NCBI RefSeq assembly: GCF_900105625.1
Contig: NZ_FNSD01000001.1
Location: 4,092,001-4,156,000 of the forward strand
Reading direction: 5' to 3'
Source: Terriglobus roseus
Lineage (GTDB): Bacteria; Acidobacteriota; Terriglobia; Terriglobales; Acidobacteriaceae
Length of the DNA stretch: 64,000 nucleotides
Part shown: positions 50,100-59,685 of the stretch, in pieces
How the letters are laid out: every line of letters begins with the position of its first letter
Numbering within the stretch: the first letter of the stretch is position 1
Notes under the pieces: model-generated
Told to the model about the DNA's origin: nothing
Database searches by the model: none
Seen by the model: only the letters and a program-made list of their open reading frames with translations
Translations under genes and position numbers: made by a program

Positions 50100-53039
50100 A
50101 TGTCCGCATCACCATTTCCCATCCTTACGAATCCTGCAACGAACCACTCGCACCCGCACGAAAACTTCTCTGCGGCTTCGGGGCTTGAGGCCTTGCTGAG
50201 GCAGACTGTGCGCGGGGAAGTGCGCTTCGATGCTGCATCGCGCGCGTTGTATGCGACGGACGCTTCGAACTACCGGCAGGTTCCCATTGGTCTCGTCGTG
50301 CCGAAATCCGTCGAGGATGTCATCGCAACGGTGGCTGCTTGTCGGCAGTTCGACGCACCCGTGCTTTCACGAGGCGGAGGCACAAGCCTTGCCGGTCAGT
50401 GTTGCAACGTGGCTGTCGTCATGGACTTTTCAAAGTACCTGCGCAAGATTGTTGCGCTGGATCCCACGACGCAAATGGCCCGCGTGGAACCCGGCATCGT
50501 GCTGGATGCTCTGCGCCTCGAAGCAGAGAAGCATGATCTGACCTTCGCACCCGATCCTGCAACGCATAGCCGTTGCACGCTTGGCGGCATGATTGGCAAC
50601 AACTCCTGCGGTGTGCACGCACTGATGGGTGGCAAGACCGTCGACAACATCGAAGAGCTCGACATCCTGCTCTATGACGGCACACGCATGCGCGTCGGGA
50701 AGACAAGCGAGACGGAGCTTGAGGCGATCATCCAGGCTGGCGGGCGCAAAGGCGCGATCTATGCGGGACTGAAGTCGCTACGGGATCGTTACGCGGTCCT
50801 GGTGCGTGAACGCTTCCCGGATATTCCGCGTCGCGTCTCTGGCTACAACCTGGATCAACTGCTGCCGGAGAATGGTTTCAACGTAGCGCGTGCTCTCGTT
50901 GGCACCGAAGGTACATGCGTCACGATCCTGGAAGCCACGTGTGAGCTGAAGCCGAGCCCGCAGCATCGACGCCTTGTCGTACTCGGCTTTGCGGACGCGT
51001 TTATCGCGGCAGACCATGTGCCTGCGGTCTTGGAGCATAAGCCCATCGGTCTGGAAGGCTTCGATGGTCTGCTGGTTGACTTCATGCTGCGCAAGAATCT
51101 TGTCGTTGACGATGTGCGCCTGCTGCCTGCGGGTCGTGGCTTCCTGCTTTGTGAGTTCGGAGCGGACTCCGATCCGGCAGTTGATGCGCAGGTGCAGCGT
51201 TTCGTTGATGCTGCCGAGGCCTATCCGGAGCAGCCCATCATCGCTCGCTACACCGAAGAGGAAGCTGCAAGGGTGTGGAAGGTGCGTGAGTCCGCGCTTG
51301 GGGCCAGCGTGTTTGTGCCTGGCGAGAAGAGCGGATGGGAGGGCTGGGAAGACTCTGCCGTGCCACCGGAAAAGCTTGGTGCCTATCTGCGGGAACTCTT
51401 TGACCTGCTGACGGCCTATGGCTACCGCACGCCGATGTATGGGCACTTCGGCCAGGGCTGTGTGCATCTGCGGATAAGCTTCGATCTCAAGACGTCGGAA
51501 GGCGCAGCGAAGTATCGCGACTTCATCGACAAGGCCGCGGACATTGTTCTGAAGTATGGCGGCTCGTTCTCCGGTGAGCATGGGGATGGACAGGCGCGCG
51601 CGTGCCTGTTGCCCAAAATGTTCGGCCCGGAACTGATGTCTGCCTTCGCAGAGTTCAAGGCGCTGTGGGATCCGACGAACTGCATGAATCCCGGGAAGCT
51701 CATCGATCCCGTCGCCGTCTATGACGCGATCGACAACCTGCGCGTCGGGCCGGGCTACCAGTCCACACCCGCAAAGACGTGGTTCCAGTATCCGAATGAC
51801 AACGGCATGTTTGCGGAAGCGACCGAGCGCTGCGTGGGCGTGGGTGCGTGCCGCCGTCAGGATCATGGCACCATGTGCCCAAGCTACATGGCAACGCGGG
51901 AAGAGAAGCACAGCACACGTGGTCGCGCGCGATTGCTGTGGGAGATGATGCAGGGCGATACCATCCCGGGCAAGTGGGATAACGAGGAGATCCACGAAGC
52001 GCTGGATCTTTGCCTCTCCTGCAAGGCATGCAAGACGGAGTGCCCGGTCAACGTGGACATGGCGACGTGGAAGGCGGAGTTTCTTGCGCACCACTACGAG
52101 CACAAACGCCATCCGATGTATCACTACGCTTTTGGCTACATGGATCGCTTCGCGCATGCAGCGTCGGTAGCACCAGCGCTCGCGAATTTTCCCATGAAGT
52201 TTGCGCCGGTGGCCGCGGTGGTGAAGTCTGTACTCGGCATCGCGCCGCAACGGTCTCTGCCTGCGTTCGCGAGCGAGAATTTTCGTGATAATTATCAGCG
52301 TACCCATGGCTGGCGGCCTCAGGCGCAACGCGCGGATGTTTTGCTGTGGGCCGACACATGGAATAACTACTTCCATCCGCAGGCGCTGCACGCAGCGTCC
52401 AGCGTGCTCGGCGATGCTGGCTATTCGATCCAGGTACCGAAGCAACATGTGTGTTGCGGTCGTCCCCTGTACGACTTCGGCTTTCTTGACGAAGCGAAGC
52501 GTTACCTGCGAAAGATCCTGACGATGTTCGCAACGGAGATCGACGCGGGCATGCCCGTGGTGATGCTTGAGCCGAGCTGTGCAACTGTCTTTCGCGACGA
52601 GCTGATCAATTTCTTCCCGCACGACGAGCGCGCGCAGAAGCTTGCCCGGCAGACCATCATGCTCAGTGAAGCTCTGGCCAACAGTCCTGAATCATGGCAG
52701 CCACCAAACCTTGCAGGTCGCCGGATCGTGGTGCATGGACACTGCCATCAGAAGACGCAGATGACCATGAAGGACGAGATGAGATTGCTGTCGGCGACGG
52801 GCGCCTCCGTCGAACTACTTGACTCCGGCTGCTGCGGCATGGCGGGGCCGTTCGGATTTGAGAAAGACAAGTTCGAGGTGTCGCAGACGCTGGCTGAGCG
52901 TGTGCTGCTGCCTGCAGTTCGAGCGGCTTCCTCGGACGACATACTCGTGACCAACGGCTTCAGCTGCCGTGAACAGATCAGTCAGAATTCTAGCCGGCGT
53001 GCGGTGCATCTTTCGGAGGTTCTTGCCGGGCGGTACTGA
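50100..53039 (+). CDS. Fused FAD-linked (D-lactate/glycolate-type) dehydrogenase and Fe-S protein
   Basis: 979 residues. N-terminal FAD-binding PCMH domain (SRGGGTSLAGQCCNVAVVMD; GGMIGNNSCGVHA) and FAD-oxidase C domain (GHFGQGCVHLRI; SGEHGDGQARACLLPKMFG) of the D-lactate/2-hydroxyglutarate/GlcD family, followed by two 4Fe-4S clusters (CVGVGACRRQDHGTMCPSY; CLSCKACKTECP) and two CCG domains (CCGRPLYDFG; DSGCCGMAG). It oxidises a 2-hydroxyacid and passes electrons to the quinone pool. ATG 50100 follows AAGGGT; upstream codons to 50076 look untranslated. Its 3' end overlaps the convergent HTH gene by 50 nt. Confidence 0.9.
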   Translation: MSASPFPILTNPATNHSHPHENFSAASGLEALLRQTVRGEVRFDAASRALYATDASNYRQVPIGLVVPKSVEDVIATVAACRQFDAPVLSRGGGTSLAGQCCNVAVVMDFSKYLRKIVALDPTTQMARVEPGIVLDALRLEAEKHDLTFAPDPATHSRCTLGGMIGNNSCGVHALMGGKTVDNIEELDILLYDGTRMRVGKTSETELEAIIQAGGRKGAIYAGLKSLRDRYAVLVRERFPDIPRRVSGYNLDQLLPENGFNVARALVGTEGTCVTILEATCELKPSPQHRRLVVLGFADAFIAADHVPAVLEHKPIGLEGFDGLLVDFMLRKNLVVDDVRLLPAGRGFLLCEFGADSDPAVDAQVQRFVDAAEAYPEQPIIARYTEEEAARVWKVRESALGASVFVPGEKSGWEGWEDSAVPPEKLGAYLRELFDLLTAYGYRTPMYGHFGQGCVHLRISFDLKTSEGAAKYRDFIDKAADIVLKYGGSFSGEHGDGQARACLLPKMFGPELMSAFAEFKALWDPTNCMNPGKLIDPVAVYDAIDNLRVGPGYQSTPAKTWFQYPNDNGMFAEATERCVGVGACRRQDHGTMCPSYMATREEKHSTRGRARLLWEMMQGDTIPGKWDNEEIHEALDLCLSCKACKTECPVNVDMATWKAEFLAHHYEHKRHPMYHYAFGYMDRFAHAASVAPALANFPMKFAPVAAVVKSVLGIAPQRSLPAFASENFRDNYQRTHGWRPQAQRADVLLWADTWNNYFHPQALHAASSVLGDAGYSIQVPKQHVCCGRPLYDFGFLDEAKRYLRKILTMFATEIDAGMPVVMLEPSCATVFRDELINFFPHDERAQKLARQTIMLSEALANSPESWQPPNLAGRRIVVHGHCHQKTQMTMKDEMRLLSATGASVELLDSGCCGMAGPFGFEKDKFEVSQTLAERVLLPAVRAASSDDILVTNGFSCREQISQNSSRRAVHLSEVLAGRY

Positions 53040-53376
53040 CCCGCCGCTTCTTTGGCGCTGCAGTCGGCGCAGGTGTTTCATCGGCCGGTCGCGCTGCCAA
53101 GTGGTAACGATTGCTCTGAAGCTTCTCTACGATGTGGCAGGTGGACATCGTGTAGAGCAGACGGAAGACCATTGACTTCGGCAGACCGCACCGACGCACG
53201 ATCTCTTTCAGCGGCAGAACTTCGCTGGTGTCGTGGAAGGCGGCCAGGATCTGGGAGGCATGGACGACCGACTTCACCAGATAGGGATCACGTTGCTGGT
53301 GCTCCGCACCAGCACTCAAATGGGCCTGCAGCCCTGCATCTCCTGCCAAATCGTGCGACCCCTGCATCTCTTCCAT
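52990..53376 (-). CDS. HTH-only IclR-like protein
   Basis: About 128 residues. Residues about 33-90 are an IclR-type winged helix (YLVKSVVHASQILAAFHDTS; LPLKEIVRRCGLPKSMVFRL; NRYHLA). The effector-binding domain of IclR regulators is absent; a Pro/Ala/Arg/Lys-rich tail replaces it. ATG 53376 has GGAAGGA upstream. The stop lies inside the 3' end of the convergent FAD/Fe-S gene. It could be a local DNA-binding protein without its own sensor, or a remnant of a longer gene. Confidence 0.75.
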   Translation of the reverse strand: MEEMQGSHDLAGDAGLQAHLSAGAEHQQRDPYLVKSVVHASQILAAFHDTSEVLPLKEIVRRCGLPKSMVFRLLYTMSTCHIVEKLQSNRYHLAARPADETPAPTAAPKKRRVSTARQEPPKDAPHAG

Positions 53377-53573
53377 CACGTGTCCTTCCAAGGGAATTTG
53401 GCGGCGCAAAACGGCCGCCTTCCCGAAACGCCGAGGAGTGTATGGCGTGAAGATGCAAAAGTGCAAGTGGCTTTTTTGCAGCGAATTATGAAGAAATCCT
53501 GAAGGTGATGAATCGTCTCAGATTCGAGGGCTTAGGGGGCGAAGAGGGCATCGCGGACTCACCTATGATGAAA

Positions 53574-53597
53574 GGGGTACGGCCAGAGCCGTACCCC
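53574..53597 (-). terminator. Hairpin terminator after the RND operon
   Basis: Stem GGGGTACGGC / GCCGTACCCC with a 4-nt loop, followed on the minus strand by TTTCATC. It lies 27 nt after the outer-membrane factor gene. Confidence 0.7.
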
Positions 53598-53623
53598 CTT
53601 CACATCTTCAGTAGCGATTTCAA

Positions 53624-55090
53624 CTACGGTTTCGGCAGTTGTGCCTGGTTCCATCCGCCACCCAGCGCCTTGATCAGCAGGACGGTGTCGTCCAGCCGGC
53701 GGCGCTCGATGTCGATGTCATTACGCTGGTTCTGCAGCAGCGCTGTCTGCCACGTAATGACCTGCAGATAGTTGTCCACGCCACCTTCATACCGGATGTT
53801 GAACAGATCGAGCGACTGCTGCGCGGAGGCGGTTGCGTCCTTCTGCTGTTGTGCTTCGATCTCCAGCTGGTGCAGTGCAGCCAGATTGTCTTCCACCTGC
53901 TTGAAAGCGTCGAGCGTCGTCTGCTGGTAGTCGGCTACGGTGCTGTCATAGTTGGCACGCGCAACATCCGTCAGAGAGCGGCGACGGCCATGATCGTACA
54001 GCGTCTGGGAAAGCGTTGGTCCAACTGCGAAGAAGCGCGAGGGCCACGTGAACCAGTTGACCGCGGAGGTGCCGACGAAGCCTGCTGCCGCCGAGATCGA
54101 CAGCGTGGGATAAAACGCTGCTTCGGCGATGCCGATCTGCTCGTTGGCTGCGGCCATGTGACGCTCTGCCGAAGCGATGTCTGGCCGGCGTTCCAGCAGT
54201 ACCGATGGCAGCATGCCGGGTACGTCCGGGAGTGCGGGCGGCGCGACCGTAACCGGCGTGCGCGGCAGTGTAAGGTCTGCCGGAGCTTTACCGATCAGAA
54301 CAGCAATGGCATGTTCCAGTTGTGCGCGCTGTACGTCGACATCGGTCTCCTGGACCTGTGCGGACTGAAGCTGCGTGCGTGCCTGGGACACATCGCTGAG
54401 GGGGGATGCGCCGCCGTCGTAGCGGTCCTGCGTCAGTTGCAGTGCGCGCTGAAAGGCTCCCACGGTGTCATGCAGAAGTTTCTTCTGCGCATCGGCTGCT
54501 CGCAGATCGAGATAGTCATTCGCCAGCTCAGCGTGCAGCGACAGCCGGACGTTTTCGCGGTCGGCCGCTGACGCCTGCGCCTGGTCGCCGGCCTGTTGAA
54601 TGGAGCGGCGGACGCGGCCCCATAGATCCACTTCGTAGTTCAGCGAGAAGGGTAGCGACAGGTTCCCAACGCCGTTGGCGCCGGCGGCCGCACTGTTCTG
54701 GTTGAAGTACGGCTGGTTTGACGAGGTACGTACCGTTGAGACTGCAGGTGCGACACCCACGGTAGGGGCGCGGTTTGCGCGGTAGAACGCTACATCCGCG
54801 GCCGCCGCACGATAGTTCGCTTCGGCAGCGCGCAGGCTCTGGTTCGCACCGTCAACCTGCGACTCCAACGCGTTCAACTGCGGATCGCCGAACATCGTCC
54901 ACCAATCGCCCTTGATCTGCATGTCGGCGGGCTGCGCCACCTTCCAGCCTTCGGCGAAGGTGGAGGGTGGCTGCTCCTTGAAGGACGGTGGTGTGGCTAC
55001 TGCGGCGGGCCGCACGTAGTTTGGACCAACGCGGCAGCCCGTGACCGTCAGCGCGACAAGGCTGATGCCAATGAGTGCAAGCCGTTTCAT
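53624..55090 (-). CDS. RND outer-membrane efflux lipoprotein (NodT/OprM-type)
   Basis: 488 residues with a lipoprotein signal (LVALTVTGC, acylated Cys19). Two repeats of the outer-membrane efflux protein fold follow: long helices around ANQSLRAAEANYRAAAADVA and QSLDLFNIRYEGGVDNYLQV, with strands LPFSLNYEVDLWGRVRR and FFAVGPTLSQTLYDHGRR. It forms the TolC-like channel of the tripartite pump encoded by this operon. Its ATG overlaps the adaptor stop by 4 nt. Last gene before the hairpin. Confidence 0.93.
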   Translation of the reverse strand: MKRLALIGISLVALTVTGCRVGPNYVRPAAVATPPSFKEQPPSTFAEGWKVAQPADMQIKGDWWTMFGDPQLNALESQVDGANQSLRAAEANYRAAAADVAFYRANRAPTVGVAPAVSTVRTSSNQPYFNQNSAAAGANGVGNLSLPFSLNYEVDLWGRVRRSIQQAGDQAQASAADRENVRLSLHAELANDYLDLRAADAQKKLLHDTVGAFQRALQLTQDRYDGGASPLSDVSQARTQLQSAQVQETDVDVQRAQLEHAIAVLIGKAPADLTLPRTPVTVAPPALPDVPGMLPSVLLERRPDIASAERHMAAANEQIGIAEAAFYPTLSISAAAGFVGTSAVNWFTWPSRFFAVGPTLSQTLYDHGRRRSLTDVARANYDSTVADYQQTTLDAFKQVEDNLAALHQLEIEAQQQKDATASAQQSLDLFNIRYEGGVDNYLQVITWQTALLQNQRNDIDIERRRLDDTVLLIKALGGGWNQAQLPKP

Positions 55091-56361
55091 CGTGTGCCTT
55101 TCGTTGTGGTCGCAGCCTGCGTATGAACCTGCGCACCATCGACCAGCGAGTCAGAAGGATCGAGGACGATGGCATCACTTGCATTGACGCCGCTCACAAC
55201 CTCGATCGAGTCGCCATAGTCATGACCGACCCTGACAGGCACCAGGTGCACGCGGTCTCCGCGAACCACAGCCACCCGCGGGCCCTCCGCACGGAACAGC
55301 AGGGTATTCGATGGGATGGTGAAGGCCGAACCGGATCCGGGGAGGTTGAAGTGCGCGAAGACGTAGGAACCCGGGCGCAATCTGCCATCGGGATTATTTA
55401 GATCGACCTCGACATTCAGCGTTCGCGTGGTGCGATCGATCGCGTCAGCGTTTCGTGTCACAAAGCCATGCATCGCATCGCCTGGTGAAGCGTCTTGTGA
55501 GATGGTTGCTTCGGTGCCGTTGTGCACGCGATTCGCATAGAGTTCGGGGACGGATGCGAAGACACGCATCTTGTCCGTCTGTGCCAGTTGGAAGAGAGCG
55601 CGTGGCGACGCCGAACCTGAGCCTGCATTAATGAGGTCACCGATATCGGTGTTGCGAGCGGTAATGGTGCCGTCGAAGGGCGCCACAATGCGCTCATAGC
55701 CCTGCAGTTCCTGCAGACGCTTCACGCCGGCGCGGCTTGCATCGGATGCAGCCTGCGCGGCGATGTAGTTGCTTTTGGCCTGGTCGGCTTCCTGCTGCGA
55801 GACGGCGTGCTTGGCCAGCAGTGACTGCCAGCGATCGCTGGTGGTCTTTGCAAGCTGCTCGTTCGCTTCCTGCCGTTCGAGTTCGGCCTTCGACTGCAGC
55901 AATTGCTGATCGGTCTCAGGCGTCTCGATGATGGCGAGGAGCTGCCCCTTCTTCACGCGCGATCCGATGTCGAAGAACCACTTGCGCAGATAGCCGTTGG
56001 TACGCGAATAGATGGGTGTCTCAACAAACGCCTGCACGGTGCCGGGTAACACCAGCTGGTCGGCCTTGGAGCCGCTGACAGGGTGCGTGACCGAGACGGT
56101 CGGGATGGCATCGACGTCTGTCTTCTCCACCAGGCTGCGCTCCGTCTGGTGGCGGTGATAGATGCCGTAGGCCACTGCAGCCAACACGACCAAAGCGAAG
56201 AGGAGTCCGATGGTCTTGCCGCCACCCGGGTTGTCGATGTGCCGGTCGGAGGGGGCCTGGTCGTGCGGCTTCACGATGTCCGTGTGAATGTTGTGCACGT
56301 CTGTGCGTGCATCGTTGGCGGTCTCTGGATCAACGGCCGGTGTGATTGTCTGTTCGCTCAT
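55087..56361 (-). CDS. RND periplasmic adaptor (HlyD/membrane-fusion family)
   Basis: 424 residues. A cytoplasmic tail of about 50 residues, one membrane helix (IGLLFALVVLAAVAYGIY), then the adaptor layout: beta-barrel and lipoyl halves (VETPIYSRTNGYLRKWFFDI GSRVKKGQ; YERIVAPFDGTITARNTDIG) around a coiled-coil hairpin, and the C-terminal membrane-proximal domain. It links pump and channel. Overlaps both neighbours by 4 nt. The anchored N-terminus rather than a lipobox sets it apart from AcrA. Confidence 0.93.
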   Translation of the reverse strand: MSEQTITPAVDPETANDARTDVHNIHTDIVKPHDQAPSDRHIDNPGGGKTIGLLFALVVLAAVAYGIYHRHQTERSLVEKTDVDAIPTVSVTHPVSGSKADQLVLPGTVQAFVETPIYSRTNGYLRKWFFDIGSRVKKGQLLAIIETPETDQQLLQSKAELERQEANEQLAKTTSDRWQSLLAKHAVSQQEADQAKSNYIAAQAASDASRAGVKRLQELQGYERIVAPFDGTITARNTDIGDLINAGSGSASPRALFQLAQTDKMRVFASVPELYANRVHNGTEATISQDASPGDAMHGFVTRNADAIDRTTRTLNVEVDLNNPDGRLRPGSYVFAHFNLPGSGSAFTIPSNTLLFRAEGPRVAVVRGDRVHLVPVRVGHDYGDSIEVVSGVNASDAIVLDPSDSLVDGAQVHTQAATTTKGTR

Positions 56362-59300
56362 GCGTGCACCTCTGTCAGCTGCTGCGTGTTGCTGGTTGCT
56401 TCATTCTTTTTGCCGCGTCCATGGATCAGCGCGAATACCGTTGGCACAAAGATCAGCGTTGCTACGGTTGCGCAGGCCAGACCGCCGATAACGGCTCGGC
56501 CCAACGGTGCATTCTGTTCGCCGCCATCGCCCGCACCCAGTGCCATGGGCACCATGCCGATGATCATGGCGATTGCCGTCATCAGCACGGGCCGGAAGCG
56601 TGTAGCGCCGGCTTCAATGGCAGCCCGCAGCGCGTCGCCATGTTCTTCGTATTGCTGCTTCGCGAAGGAGACGACAAGGATGCTGTTCGCAGTCGCAACG
56701 CCCATGCACATGATGGCGCCCATCAGTGCGGGAACGCTGAGCCGCGTGCCGGTCAGGAAGAGGAAGAGGATGATGCCTGCCAATGCTGCGGGCAGAGCCG
56801 TGATGATAATGAAGGGATCGACCCAGCTCTGGAAGTTGACCACGATCAGCAGGTAGACCAGCACGATGGCGAAGGCGAGGCCGCCGATGAGACCGATGTA
56901 AGAGGCCTTCATCGTTTCAACCTGGCCCTTCAATGTGATGAAGGTGCCTCGTGCCGCAGACTTCTGGCCGTTGTCGATGACCTTCTGGATGTCGCGGCTT
57001 ACCGCACCTAGATCTCGTCCCTGCACGCTGCCGTAGATATCGACGACGCGACGGATGTTGAAGTGATTGATGACCGTGATTTCATGCCCACGCTCGACCT
57101 TCGCGATATCGCCCAGGATCTCAGGCTGCTGCGGGTTGGCCGGAGCGGCACCCGCAACGCTGCGATTGATGGGGATGTTCTGCAGGTCCTGCATGCTGTC
57201 CATCTTGTACTGGGGCGTCTGCGCGACCATGTTGTAGTTCACGCCGTTCTTCCAGTTCAGAAAGAACATGGGTGTTACCTGGAAGCTGCCGCTCAAAGTA
57301 TTCAACACACTCTGTGATACATCGCGAGCGCTGAACCCGCCCTGCAATGCTTTGGTGCGATCGACGTTGACTTCCAGCGAAGGTCCGTCGAAGGGCTGCT
57401 GAATGCGAACATCCACAAGTCCGGGGATGTTGCGCAATTGCTGAAGCATCTTGTCTGCAGATGCCTTGCTGGCCTGCACGTTATTGCCTTCGATCTGAAT
57501 GTCAATCGGGGCCGGGATACCGAAGTTCAGAATCTGCGTTGTGATGTCCGCAGGCAGCATATAGAACGTAGCCTTTGGGAACATGCGTGGCAGCTCTGAG
57601 CGCAGTTGCTCAACATAGTGTGCCGTCGGCTTGTGATCTTCCTTCAGCGTAACGAAGATATCGCCGTCCGCTGCGCTGATGGTGCCGTTGGTAAGGTGCT
57701 GCGTGTTGAGCGAGCTGTACGGCATGCCGATGTTATCGAGCTGTCCGGACAGTTCGTCCGCGGGAATGGTCTTGCGGATGTGTTGTTCCACCAGGTCGAA
57801 CAACTTCGCCGTCTCTTCAATACGTGTGCCGGTTGGGGCGCGTACGTGGAGCACAAACTGACCGCTATCCGTGTCCGGGAAGAAGTCCTGTCCAAGGAAC
57901 GGGATCAGCACGGTCGTCAGCAGGCAGAGGCCGAGGAAGATCGGAACGAAGGCGCTGCGCGCCGCGATCAGGCGCCGCAGCATGCGATCGTAAGCCTGGC
58001 GAACCTTCTCAAAGCGAGCGTTGAAGGCACGCGTGAAGCGCGCGAACAGGCCGTTCTCATGCGAGTTGGGATCATGCGCCTTCAACAGGTACATGGCCAG
58101 CGTGGGCACCAGCGTACGGCTCAGGATGTAGCTGGCAAGCATGGCGAACACAACTGCCTCAGCCAACGGAACAAAGAGGAATCGTGAGACGCCACTGAGG
58201 AAGAACATCGGCAGGAAGACGATGCAGATACAAAGGGTAGATACAAGTGCAGGCACAGAGATCTGCGCTGCGCCCTGCTCGATGGCTTCAAGAAGCGGGA
58301 AGCCATCTTCCAGGAAGCGTTCGATGTTCTCGATGGTCACCGTCGCATCATCCACCAGGATGCCAACGGCAAGTGCGAGGCCGCCGAGCGTCATAGTGTT
58401 GATCGTCTCGCCAATGAGGCCGAGGATGATGACCGAGGTCAGAATCGACAGAGGGATGGAAATCGCGATAATGATCGTCGACCTCCAACTGCCAAGGAAC
58501 ACCAGGATCATGATGGCTGTCAGTGCTGCGGCGATGATCGCTTCGCGGATAACGCCCTCGACGGCGGCGCGCACAAAGACACTCTGATCGCCAAGCGGTG
58601 TCAGCTTCAACTGAGGCGGCAGCGTGGATTGAACGCGCGGCAGCAGGGTGCGGATGCCCTTCACAACGTCGAGTGTTGACGAGTTGCCGTTCTTGAGAAC
58701 GCTGATGAGTACGCCACGCTTGCCGTCCTGACGCACGACGTTCGTCTGGAAGCTGAAGCCGTCGGCGACGGTGGCGACGTCACGCAGGAAGATGGTGGTG
58801 CCGTTGACCTGCTTGATCGGGACACCGGCGAGATCGTCCAGGGTTCGTGGTGTGCCGTTGGGGCGTACGTCGTACTCGGTTGGCCCGATCTTGATGGTGC
58901 CGGACGGTGTCACGATGTTTTGCTGTGCGAGTGCTGCGAGCAGGTCGCCGGGGGCGATGCCCTTGGACTGCATGGCACTCTGATCCATTGAGATGGATAC
59001 CTGCCGCTGCTTACCACCGTAGGGCAGCGGAACCACTGATCCGGGTACGGTGACCAGCTGGGCGCGAACGAAGTTCGTGGCGTAGTCATTCAGCGTGGCT
59101 TCGGAGAGACCGTCACCCGATACGCCAAGCTGAAGGATGGGCACGCTCGAAGCGGAGAAGTTAATGATCTGCGGGGGCAAGACGCCTGGCGGCAATTGGC
59201 GTAGCAGGTACTGCGACGCCGCCGTTACCTGGGCGTTGGCCGTATCCAGCGACGCGCCGGGCTGCAGGTAGACTCGGATGACCGAAAAGCCGTTGTAGCT

Positions 59301-59552
59301 GGTGGACTCGACGTGCTGAATGTTGTCGACCAGCGTGGTCAGCGCCTTCTCATACGGCGTGGTCAGACGGCCTTCCACCTCTTCCGGGTTGAGTCCTGTG
59401 TAGGTGAAACCTACGGAAACAACAGGGATATTGATGTTCGGGAAGATGTCCGTTGGCGTCCGGAGAATCATGATCGGCGCAGCAATCAGGATCAACAGCG
59501 CCAGAACGATGAAGGTATACGGTCGCGTCAGAGCGACCTTGACGATCCACAT
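56358..59552 (-). CDS. RND efflux pump, AcrB/HAE-like inner-membrane transporter
   Basis: 1064 residues, the usual RND length. N-terminal helix (TFIVLALLILIAAPIMI), two large periplasmic loops and twelve predicted helices. TM4 carries the proton-relay Asp pair in LAVGILVDDATVTIENI. SRFLFVPLAEAVVFAMLASY and GVATANSILVVSF mark later helices. It exports drugs or other compounds with proton energy. The pump gene comes first in the operon, before adaptor and channel. ATG 59552 follows AAAGGA. It is divergent from the LysR gene, which probably controls it. Substrates cannot be read from sequence. Confidence 0.93.
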   Translation of the reverse strand: MWIVKVALTRPYTFIVLALLILIAAPIMILRTPTDIFPNINIPVVSVGFTYTGLNPEEVEGRLTTPYEKALTTLVDNIQHVESTSYNGFSVIRVYLQPGASLDTANAQVTAASQYLLRQLPPGVLPPQIINFSASSVPILQLGVSGDGLSEATLNDYATNFVRAQLVTVPGSVVPLPYGGKQRQVSISMDQSAMQSKGIAPGDLLAALAQQNIVTPSGTIKIGPTEYDVRPNGTPRTLDDLAGVPIKQVNGTTIFLRDVATVADGFSFQTNVVRQDGKRGVLISVLKNGNSSTLDVVKGIRTLLPRVQSTLPPQLKLTPLGDQSVFVRAAVEGVIREAIIAAALTAIMILVFLGSWRSTIIIAISIPLSILTSVIILGLIGETINTMTLGGLALAVGILVDDATVTIENIERFLEDGFPLLEAIEQGAAQISVPALVSTLCICIVFLPMFFLSGVSRFLFVPLAEAVVFAMLASYILSRTLVPTLAMYLLKAHDPNSHENGLFARFTRAFNARFEKVRQAYDRMLRRLIAARSAFVPIFLGLCLLTTVLIPFLGQDFFPDTDSGQFVLHVRAPTGTRIEETAKLFDLVEQHIRKTIPADELSGQLDNIGMPYSSLNTQHLTNGTISAADGDIFVTLKEDHKPTAHYVEQLRSELPRMFPKATFYMLPADITTQILNFGIPAPIDIQIEGNNVQASKASADKMLQQLRNIPGLVDVRIQQPFDGPSLEVNVDRTKALQGGFSARDVSQSVLNTLSGSFQVTPMFFLNWKNGVNYNMVAQTPQYKMDSMQDLQNIPINRSVAGAAPANPQQPEILGDIAKVERGHEITVINHFNIRRVVDIYGSVQGRDLGAVSRDIQKVIDNGQKSAARGTFITLKGQVETMKASYIGLIGGLAFAIVLVYLLIVVNFQSWVDPFIIITALPAALAGIILFLFLTGTRLSVPALMGAIMCMGVATANSILVVSFAKQQYEEHGDALRAAIEAGATRFRPVLMTAIAMIIGMVPMALGAGDGGEQNAPLGRAVIGGLACATVATLIFVPTVFALIHGRGKKNEATSNTQQLTEVHA

Positions 59553-59641
59553 GCGGCAATCCTTTAGCTCGCTGGGAGCGGGCCTGTATCTATCTGACTA
59601 CGGAGTTGGCAAGTACGACTGTGGTTTCTTCCGGCGTCTTC

Positions 59642-59675
59642 TATCGGAAAAACCGATACCACGGGAAAACCGATA
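59642..59675. promoter_or_regulatory. LysR-type operator candidate: repeated CGG-AAAA-CCGATA
   Basis: TATCGG-AAAAA-CCGATA (59642-59658), a perfect dyad, followed 17 nt on by a second CGGGAAAACCGATA (59662-59675). It ends 10 nt before the LysR ATG, in the divergent gap to the RND operon, where LysR-type regulators usually bind. Confidence 0.6.
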
Positions 59676-59685
59676 GTATCGAGAC

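Noticed and set aside
50778-52622. Open frame of 614 codons opposite the FAD/Fe-S dehydrogenase gene
   Set aside because: The plus-strand protein has intact cofactor motifs over the whole stretch; the minus-strand product shows none.
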